This document shows positions 5,785 to 10,929 of a stretch of 10,929 nt of DNA, piece after piece. The notes under the pieces are model-generated. The model was not told the origin of the DNA, made no database searches, and worked only from the letters and a program-made list of their open reading frames with translations. The position numbers and the translations under genes were made by a program. How positions within the stretch are numbered: position 1 is the stretch's first letter; every line of letters starts with the position of its first letter. This DNA is from Acidobacteriaceae bacterium (lineage in GTDB: Bacteria; Acidobacteriota; Terriglobia; Terriglobales; Acidobacteriaceae), in the NCBI GenBank assembly GCA_030838305.1, contig JAUTWY010000412.1, forward strand, positions 1 to 10,929. Reading direction: 5' to 3'.

Positions 5785-7281
5785 TCAGTTATCAGTAGGT
5801 TCAACTTTCGCCTTGGGGGGCGGCAGCGATCTGCCGGGCTTCGCCGGAACGGGTGGCGGAGCGGGCGGAGCCAGCGAAGCCTTCAAAGCCCTCCGAATCT
5901 CGATGCCGTCATGCTCGTTGTTGAGCACGATGTGAGAGGTAGCGTTGCCCACGCTGCCGTTCGCCTTCGCCTCTCGGTCATGAGTCTCGATCTTTAACTC
6001 CGCGAAGTCAGATTGGATTTCCCCGTCGCGGGTGCGCGCATCAACCCGGAAGCCGGCTTTGTCAGGCACGGCCAAATTGATCTCGCCATTACGGTTGTCG
6101 ATCTGCACATTACCTAGAGATCGCATGGAGACTTCGACCCCGCCGTTTTCATTCTGTACGCGCACATCGCCGGAGACGCCTTCCAGACGGATTTGCTTGG
6201 AGCGCGTGGTCAGATGGACCGGCCCGATGATCTGGTCGGCATGCAGATCGTCGGAATCGAGGTCGAGGTCGCCCTCGATCCGCGAGAACTCCAGGTCGGT
6301 GCGCGAAGACTTGAAGTTGACGTTCTTGGTGATGCGCGAAAGTTTAACGCTCTCCCCGAACTCGCCTTCAAGCTGGGCAGCGCCCTTCACGTCTGCCACT
6401 GTAACCTGGTTCAGCCGCCCGCTGATGTGGACGTCGCCCGTGATCTGCTCGACTCGGGCCGAACTCTTATCGAGGTTCAGTTTTACATTGCCAGTAACGT
6501 CTTCCACGGCAACCTCGCCGTGCTGGCTGTTGATCTCTACATCCCCGTTTCGTCCGTTGACCGAGACATCGCCTCTCCGCGAAGTGATGTGCAGTTCCAT
6601 CTTGCGCGGGATGGAGATATCGAGATCGCTTTGCACGGGGTGATCTCCAGCGCCGTGGGTCTTGGCGTCAACCGTCAGCATTCCGCCGGTCGTGGTAATC
6701 GTAGGCTTGGTCTGCTGGTTGTATTTGTCGGCGTCACTCTGGTTTTCCGCGCCAACGCGCTTGCGGACTACTACCGTGATCTTGTTGTCGGTGGCATCGC
6801 TGACCCGCACTGCGCCCTGGTCGTTGTTCACGCGCAGGCTGGTAGCACCCGCCGCTATGTCCTGTTCGAGATGGTCGTCGAAATTGTACTTCTCCCCGAA
6901 AATGTCACCGAAATCGTTGCCGTCAATATTCATGTTGTCGCGAATTTCGCCCCAGTTGAAGCGCGAGGCTTGCGTCGCCATGAGTCCGAATACGACAATC
7001 ACGATAACCAGAAGGATTCCGCCGGCGCCAATGCCGCGAGCGGGAACGCCGTCGCGCTGGGCTTGCTGATACTCAATCAGCTTGATCACACCCCACAGGA
7101 TTAACAGAGCGGGCCAGTAATGAGCGAACAGAGTTCCCAGCCGCATCCAGGAAAGCCAGTGCAGGTTGCCCAACAGGAAAACGAAGCCCACGACGATCAG
7201 CACAAATGGCCCGGCAAAAGACCGTCGGTGGCGTTGTGGAGGAAGAGGCGCCTGCACCGGGTATTGAACTGGATTAGACAT
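5785..7281 (-). CDS. LiaF/DUF4097-type membrane protein with beta-solenoid domain
   Basis: A 498-residue protein in two parts. The N-terminal part has three predicted membrane helices (about 23-41, 55-70, 85-103) in the style of LiaI/LiaF-like (DUF5668) regions. The rest, about 140-465, is a DUF4097-type domain: short strands repeat about every 20 residues, often starting GDV, GEV or GNV (GDVSV, GDVEI, GEVAV, GNVKL, GDVHI, GDLDL, GDVRV), as expected of a right-handed beta-solenoid outside the membrane. A Pro-rich tail (470-490) follows. The start is the ATG at 7279-7281 with GGAGG 6 nt upstream; it overlaps the previous gene by 8 nt. The frame stays open to 7398, but that extension is antisense-like. 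As last gene of the sigma-factor operon it may be an envelope-stress output or sensor, by analogy with LiaF; this is inferred. Confidence 0.88.
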   Translation of the reverse strand: MSNPVQYPVQAPLPPQRHRRSFAGPFVLIVVGFVFLLGNLHWLSWMRLGTLFAHYWPALLILWGVIKLIEYQQAQRDGVPARGIGAGGILLVIVIVVFGLMATQASRFNWGEIRDNMNIDGNDFGDIFGEKYNFDDHLEQDIAAGATSLRVNNDQGAVRVSDATDNKITVVVRKRVGAENQSDADKYNQQTKPTITTTGGMLTVDAKTHGAGDHPVQSDLDISIPRKMELHITSRRGDVSVNGRNGDVEINSQHGEVAVEDVTGNVKLNLDKSSARVEQITGDVHISGRLNQVTVADVKGAAQLEGEFGESVKLSRITKNVNFKSSRTDLEFSRIEGDLDLDSDDLHADQIIGPVHLTTRSKQIRLEGVSGDVRVQNENGGVEVSMRSLGNVQIDNRNGEINLAVPDKAGFRVDARTRDGEIQSDFAELKIETHDREAKANGSVGNATSHIVLNNEHDGIEIRRALKASLAPPAPPPVPAKPGRSLPPPKAKVEPTDN

Positions 7282-8296
7282 GGCGCACCTCCCCGGAAGA
7301 AGACGTCGCTCCCGGATCGGAAGATGGTACCGGTGGAGGGGGCGGCGGCATTGGCCCGGCGGCGGGCGGCGCCCCCGGCAAAGGACCGATGTGTCCACCC
7401 GATGAAGCGTTGCTCTGTATCAGCTTTACGACGCCGATCACTAACAGAATCGCAGGCCAGGTGCGGCCGAAATGCAGGTTCCCGTTGCCCACATTCTCGA
7501 GCAGAAAAAGCATGCCGATCGTAACCAGCATTGCCGGACCCATCAGCTTGCGTGTGCGGCAGCGGTCGCACGGACACGCGAATCGGCTGCCTCCGAGCAG
7601 GCCCCAATGTTTGGCAAACAGCCAGACCCCGAGGAAGATCAAAATAAGCGGCCAGAAACGATGCAACCCGAACTCGAAGATGCCAATCGTGTGCAGAAGG
7701 AAGATCACACCCAATCCGATCAAAACCACGGCTCCGGCGGGAACCTTCGACGCGTCTATCCTTTCGCCCATGCCAAAGGTCTGCGCCAAGCCGAACGGAT
7801 CTGGTGGAGGCTGTCCGAGCTGAATTGCTTTCGCAGTGCGCACCGAGTCAATGATCTGGTAGACGTAGAAAAACGCCATACCGATGCTAATCATCGTGAT
7901 CACATACCATGGCAGATCAGAACCTGCCCCAATGATTAACAAGACAGCAATGACGAGATGAGCCAAGCCTTTGGCATATTGGCCCGTATAGACGGCGCCC
8001 ACGCCAAAGGGAAAGAATCCCGACAAAATACCAGCCACTGTGGGATTCGGTCCAGAAGCAGGTCCCGGCACTTTCTGGCCCAGGCCCTGATCCATGAACT
8101 GCTGGTAACCGGTTTGCGGCGCCGCTTGCGGCGGCACAAACCCGGCTGCCGGAGCCGTGCCTTCCAAACGAGCCGCGAGGCAAGGCTCGCAGTAAACGAC
8201 CCCGCGGACGTCGCGGGTGCACGTACCGCAAAGCGGCTTGCCGCACGTGCGACAAAACGCGACCGCGGCAATATCGCTGTGTGTGGCGCAGTTCAT
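7274..8296 (-). CDS. B-box zinc-finger / TM2 / multi-helix membrane protein
   Basis: A 340-residue protein that starts with a B-box-like zinc finger: Cys3-x2-His6, Cys15-x2-Cys18, Cys23-x2-Cys26 and Cys36-x2-Cys39, enough for two zinc sites. After a Pro/Gln-rich linker (45-83), residues about 87-150 look like a TM2-type hairpin region (GILSGFFPFGVGAVYTGQYAKG, shown only in part: GILSGFFPFG) with further helices. Two more hydrophobic pairs follow, about 187-228 and 253-294, of LiaF/DUF5668 character. A second Cys cluster (CPCDRC, 241-246) sits in the loop between those pairs. The C-terminus is Pro-rich. The ATG at 8294-8296 has AGGAGG 5 nt upstream and overlaps the anti-sigma stop (ATGA). It probably sits in the inner membrane with the finger in the cytoplasm. 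Function is unknown; a role in relaying envelope state to the neighbouring anti-sigma factor is inference. Confidence 0.87.
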   Translation of the reverse strand: MNCATHSDIAAVAFCRTCGKPLCGTCTRDVRGVVYCEPCLAARLEGTAPAAGFVPPQAAPQTGYQQFMDQGLGQKVPGPASGPNPTVAGILSGFFPFGVGAVYTGQYAKGLAHLVIAVLLIIGAGSDLPWYVITMISIGMAFFYVYQIIDSVRTAKAIQLGQPPPDPFGLAQTFGMGERIDASKVPAGAVVLIGLGVIFLLHTIGIFEFGLHRFWPLILIFLGVWLFAKHWGLLGGSRFACPCDRCRTRKLMGPAMLVTIGMLFLLENVGNGNLHFGRTWPAILLVIGVVKLIQSNASSGGHIGPLPGAPPAAGPMPPPPPPVPSSDPGATSSSGEVRHV

Positions 8297-9114
8297 ACGA
8301 ACCTCCTGTACGTGGTCACCGACACTACAGGCAGATCCGGATTTAACGGATCGCTAACAGATGGACCCAGCGGAGCGCTGGCCAGCACGAGATGGTTCTC
8401 AGTCTGACTATAGTTGCGTTCCTGCTTCTGCTCGGGCTGTTGTGTTGTGTCGTCCTTCCGTTCTTTCTTGTCCGGCGCGGATTCTCCGGAACGTCCGCCA
8501 GAACCAGGCTCGGCGGGCGCGACCGTGCGCTTCAGTTCGCGCACTCGCGATTCCACCTCGTAGACGAACCGGATGTTCTCGTAGTACCGCACCACGCGGG
8601 CTTGCGTGCTGTAGTAGGTATGCCGGATGGCCGAAGGCCGCAAGCTCACCTCGCGCAGGTCGGCAGGTTTTACGCCGAGTACGCTCAAGGCTACCGACAG
8701 CGCGAAGAACGCCATGCCAAACGACATGGCAAACCTCGGCTGCCGCACCGTACCCCAAACGGGCTGCATTGCCCCTGAGGCCCAGGCTTGCGCCCGTTCC
8801 CACCACGAAGCGCCCAACCGCGAACTGCGTGGCTGCGGCGCCGTTACGTTCACCCGCAGGCGTTGGGTGTCAACGCCCGTTGTGGATGCCAGAATGTTGT
8901 TGACCAGGCTGACTGGAGGCTCCACCTCCGTGAGATCCTTCAGCCAGTTGCGGCCCGCCTCAACTTCGGCGAACAGCGGCCCGCACACGGAGCAAGTCCG
9001 CGCATGAGCCTGGAACCGGTCGAGTTGCAAGCCCGTCAGCACGCGATCAACCGCGTCGCTGAGCAGGCCATCAAACTCGTGACACTGCATTCCGTTACTG
9101 GTTTGGTCTGGCAT
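8293..9114 (-). CDS. zinc-finger transmembrane anti-sigma factor
   Basis: A 273-residue protein expected to bind and hold the ECF sigma factor encoded just before it. The N-terminal domain has Cys11 followed by His37-x3-Cys41-x2-Cys44 (HARTCSVC), the ZAS/zf-HC2 zinc motif of anti-sigma factors. One hydrophobic helix is predicted at about 128-148 (FAMSFGMAFFALSVALSVLG). The remaining 120 or so residues would be outside the membrane: an aromatic, Arg-rich helical stretch (165-196), then a charged, Gln/Lys-rich low-complexity linker (200-240). The start is the ATG at 9112-9114, sharing one base with the sigma stop (TGATG) and with AGGTG 5 nt upstream. A GTG at 9115-9117 is the alternative. Release of sigma could be by zinc-site change or by proteolysis; the sequence does not decide. 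Confidence 0.9.
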   Translation of the reverse strand: MPDQTSNGMQCHEFDGLLSDAVDRVLTGLQLDRFQAHARTCSVCGPLFAEVEAGRNWLKDLTEVEPPVSLVNNILASTTGVDTQRLRVNVTAPQPRSSRLGASWWERAQAWASGAMQPVWGTVRQPRFAMSFGMAFFALSVALSVLGVKPADLREVSLRPSAIRHTYYSTQARVVRYYENIRFVYEVESRVRELKRTVAPAEPGSGGRSGESAPDKKERKDDTTQQPEQKQERNYSQTENHLVLASAPLGPSVSDPLNPDLPVVSVTTYRRFV

Positions 9115-9713
9115 CACATCACCTGCCTATAGGTACGTTGTAATAGCCGCGCAAGTTCCGCCCGGCCTCTGTTTATTCGAGATTTCACAGTACCCTCCGG
9201 AACCTTCAAAACGGTTGCGATTTCACGATAGTCAAAATCCTGTAAGTCCCTTAGAATCACTGCCTCACGAAGTTCTGGCGAGAGTTTCGCCAGGGCTGCG
9301 TGAACGGTTTCCCCCACCTCCCGGCTGCGGACTCGGGCATCGGGGGGAGCAGATTGGTCCTGGATTTGCTCACTCAAGGGCTGGGCATCTTCATGCGCGG
9401 AGGATGTGGCGTCGAGCGAGTCCGTGATGCGGTCCTGCTTGGTCTTGCGGAAATGATCCACCAGCAGGTTGCGGGTGATGGTCGTCACCCAGGTAACGAA
9501 CGCACCCTTCGAGCTGTCATAGCTCGCCAGCGTGCGGTACATCTTGATGAAAACTTCCTGGGTCAGATCCTGCGCGTCGTCGGCCGATCCCGCGAAGCGA
9601 TAGCAGATGTTATAGATACGGCGGTTATAGTTCTGAACGATTTCTTCCCAGGCAGCCGCATCGCCGGCAACACACCGCCGCACCAGCATCGCAACTATCT
9701 GGACATCTTCCAA
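9114..9713 (-). CDS. ECF-type RNA polymerase sigma factor
   Basis: A 199-residue extracytoplasmic-function sigma factor, usual in length. Region 2 (about 25-92) contains the core-binding and -10 recognition segment with DDAQDLTQEVFIKMYRTL (45-62) and WVTTITRNLLVDHFRK (75-90). Region 4 (about 137-192) contains LSPELREAVILRDLQ and the helix-turn-helix DYREIATVLKVPEGTVKSRI (161-180). An acidic, Gln-rich linker separates them. No region 3 is present, as expected of the class. The start is uncertain: TTG at 9711-9713 is the only likely one before an in-frame stop at 9732-9734, and it lacks a good Shine-Dalgarno. The first downstream ATG (9689) would drop 8 residues and has none either. It heads the four-gene operon and is probably autoregulated, as is common in the class. 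Confidence 0.94.
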   Translation of the reverse strand: MEDVQIVAMLVRRCVAGDAAAWEEIVQNYNRRIYNICYRFAGSADDAQDLTQEVFIKMYRTLASYDSSKGAFVTWVTTITRNLLVDHFRKTKQDRITDSLDATSSAHEDAQPLSEQIQDQSAPPDARVRSREVGETVHAALAKLSPELREAVILRDLQDFDYREIATVLKVPEGTVKSRINRGRAELARLLQRTYRQVM

Positions 9714-9733
9714 CCCTGGGCCCCCGGAAATTT

Positions 9734-9762
9734 ATTCGAGCCAAGACCCGTTCTTGGTGCAA
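9734..9762 (-). promoter_or_regulatory. possible promoter of the sigma operon with palindromic operator
   Basis: On the - strand, TTGCAC (9757-9762) and TCGAAT (9734-9739) are 17 bp apart. The -10 candidate matches four of six bases and the -35 candidate only the TTG. The perfect inverted repeat CCAAGA-N5-TCTTGG (9741-9757) fills the spacer, as a repressor operator would. A start about 14 nt before the TTG codon would give a very short leader. The palindrome is directly visible; the promoter reading is tentative. Confidence 0.35.
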
Positions 9763-9776
9763 TCTGAAGTCGCATT

Positions 9777-9893
9777 AGGGTATGCGCCGCAAGCACACCG
9801 CAAGACGGTTTTAAGATTTGTATCTAAGATTTGTATCAGGGTATGCCTTCAGGCATACCGCAAACCGCTTTGATCAAATCTCGCCTTCAGGCG
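9777..9893. repeat. REP-like hairpin cluster
   Basis: AGGGTATGC occurs at 9777 and 9838, and ACCGCAA at 9797 and 9857, so about 25-30 bp are duplicated some 60 bp apart. The second copy is a perfect 8-bp stem GGTATGCC-TTCA-GGCATACC (9840-9859). The first copy is an imperfect stem, GGTATGC/GCACACC (9779-9799), with one mismatch. A third, shorter stem CGCC-TTCA-GGCG (9882-9893) shares the GCCTTCAGGC core. Such hairpins in intergenic DNA fit REP-type elements. Confidence 0.65.
9812..9837. repeat. perfect 13-bp tandem repeat
   Basis: TAAGATTTGTATC occurs twice, head to tail with no gap (9812-9824 and 9825-9837), between the two REP-like hairpins. The unit is AT-rich against a GC-rich background. 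It could be a repeated protein-binding site or replication slippage. Confidence 0.9.
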
Positions 9894-10092
9894 CTGGGTG
9901 TGCGTTTGCGGCTCCTTCGACTTCGGCTCTCCGAGCCAACTAACAGAAAAACGCACCAGCCCACACAAGACACTACGCAAATGTCCGCCGCAATGTTCTA
10001 GGATTGTGTCCTTCGGCAAAACAAGGAATTGTAGCAGTGAGAAGAAGTCAAAACGATGACGGTCGCGACACCTCGACCACTTGTGCGATCTT

Positions 10093-10929
10093 CTATCGCC
10101 CAGATTCAGATGTCAGCTGAACCGGCTTCATGATCCGCAGCACTGGATGCCCGTCAAGTTTCTCCAGCGGGAAATAGACCAGGTGTGTATCGGGGTCAAC
10201 CGAGACGGTATGACCATGCGGCAGGAAGAGCTTGCCTTCCAGTGCAAGCGACTTCCCGCTTTCACGAAACACCGTAATGTTTCCCGATTCTGCCGAGACA
10301 TAAAGCAGCTTCAGTCCGGGATCGAAAGCCAGCACATCGGGATCTTCTCCGACTTCCTGCATTGCAGTCACTTTCATGGTGTCGAGATCCACAACGGCGA
10401 GCTTGTGATTCTCTTCTCCCGCAACGAAGGCGAGCCGGTTCTCCGCATCGAGAGCAATGCCGTGCGGGCTTTGAATTCCTGGCAGCGCATAGCGGCCGAT
10501 GATTTTTGCTGTTGAGGGATCGATTGCTACTAATTCATTTTTCTCGTGCACCGCGACAAGAATATGTTTTGAGCCGGCATCGTACACAGTATTACCAGCG
10601 CCACCGCCCAGCGGAATACTCGTTACCAATGTATTCGTCGTGGCATCGATCACGGCATCAGCATCACCATGTTCGTCAGAAACGAAGACTCGTTTGGCGT
10701 CCGGCGCGTAGGCGATTCCGTCGGGATACTTGATTGGTCCCACGCTGGCAATGGTTTTCAGGGTCTTGGCATCGACGACATTGACCTGATGCTTGCCCGT
10801 CGCGGAAGCGTACACCCGCCCCAGTTCAGGCACGGCCCACACTCCGTGCACGCTAGGAAATCCGTCGAGGTTGGCAATCACCTCGAGTTTCTTCGCGTCG
10901 AACACGACCAGTTGATTGGCGTTCATATG
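10093..10929 (-). CDS. YncE/YVTN-type beta-propeller protein, 3' part
   Basis: The visible 278 residues are blades of a beta-propeller. Units of about 40-45 residues repeat the pattern 'VVDAKTLKTI', 'VIDATTNTLVTSI', 'AIDPSTAKIIG', 'VVDLDTMKVTA', each followed by a Gly/Pro turn and a strand such as KRVFVSDEHG, NRLAFVAGEE or KLLYVSAESG. This is the YncE/40-residue YVTN repeat style. Such proteins are usually exported, binding or scaffolding proteins with no obvious catalytic residues. The frame is open to the right window edge, and no signal peptide or first blade is seen before the Met at 10924-10926, so the real start is probably outside. The stop is TAG at 10093-10095. It is separated by 379 bp from the sigma operon and is probably a separate unit. 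Confidence 0.88.
   Translation of the reverse strand, partial: HMNANQLVVFDAKKLEVIANLDGFPSVHGVWAVPELGRVYASATGKHQVNVVDAKTLKTIASVGPIKYPDGIAYAPDAKRVFVSDEHGDADAVIDATTNTLVTSIPLGGGAGNTVYDAGSKHILVAVHEKNELVAIDPSTAKIIGRYALPGIQSPHGIALDAENRLAFVAGEENHKLAVVDLDTMKVTAMQEVGEDPDVLAFDPGLKLLYVSAESGNITVFRESGKSLALEGKLFLPHGHTVSVDPDTHLVYFPLEKLDGHPVLRIMKPVQLTSESGR

Larger units (their letters stand above)
9714..10092. other. 379-bp non-coding stretch with repeats
   Basis: No convincing gene lies between the sigma factor start and the 3' end of the beta-propeller gene. The left side holds the candidate promoter and palindrome. The middle (9777-9893) holds a 13-bp tandem repeat and REP-like hairpins. A small stem GGCTC-TCC-GAGCC is at 9925-9937. 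From about 9940 to 10092 nothing further is recognised, and no T-tract terminator for either flanking gene was found. Confidence 0.7.

Noticed and set aside
6193..7104. 303-codon + strand ORF opposite the DUF4097 gene
   Set aside because: The - strand frame has regular solenoid repeats, a good ribosome binding site and operon context; the + frame is its mirror.

Overview
The window looks like a chromosomal stretch from a soil-type bacterium, most likely an Acidobacteriota member. This is inferred from the moderately high GC, the compact layout with many 1-8 nt gene overlaps, and the set of families present: a MidA-type methyltransferase, a B-box/TM2 protein next to a DUF4097 protein, and REP-like hairpins with a TTCA loop. 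No rRNA, tRNA, CRISPR array, phage gene or insertion sequence is visible. Assignment to a genus is not possible from the sequence alone.

Left part (1-2500). The 3' two-fifths or so of a 4-alpha-glucanotransferase gene (malQ) enters from the left on the + strand. Facing it on the - strand is a probable two-gene unit: a HAD-superfamily phosphatase followed by a hemerythrin-like protein. Further right is a tiny His-rich two-helix membrane protein, also on the - strand.

Centre (2500-5800). A 63-residue helical protein is translationally coupled (TGATG) to a 3-hydroxybutyryl-CoA dehydrogenase gene on the + strand. That gene runs tail-to-tail, with overlapping stop codons, into a - strand pair: a MidA/NDUFAF7-family methyltransferase and the unrecognised 112-aa protein encoded just before it, joined by a GTGA overlap. 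Between this pair and the next operon lies a decayed toxin-antitoxin module on the + strand. Its short antitoxin-like ORF is intact. The Txe/YoeB-type toxin gene behind it is broken by three single-base indels, although all its catalytic residues are still readable.

Right part (5785-9713). A - strand operon of four genes is chained by stop/start overlaps: ECF sigma factor, zinc-finger (H-x3-C-x2-C) transmembrane anti-sigma factor, B-box zinc-finger/TM2/multi-helix membrane protein, and a LiaF/DUF4097-type membrane protein with a predicted beta-solenoid domain. The arrangement suggests an envelope-stress sensing and response module. A possible promoter with a perfect CCAAGA-N5-TCTTGG palindrome in its spacer lies just upstream. 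Beyond it is a 379-bp non-coding stretch with a perfect 13-bp tandem repeat and REP-like hairpins, and then the 3' part of a YncE/YVTN-type beta-propeller gene that leaves the window on the right.

The most noteworthy items are the sigma/anti-sigma/B-box/DUF4097 operon, the frameshifted toxin with a retained antitoxin, and three small uncharacterised proteins (66, 63 and 112 aa).
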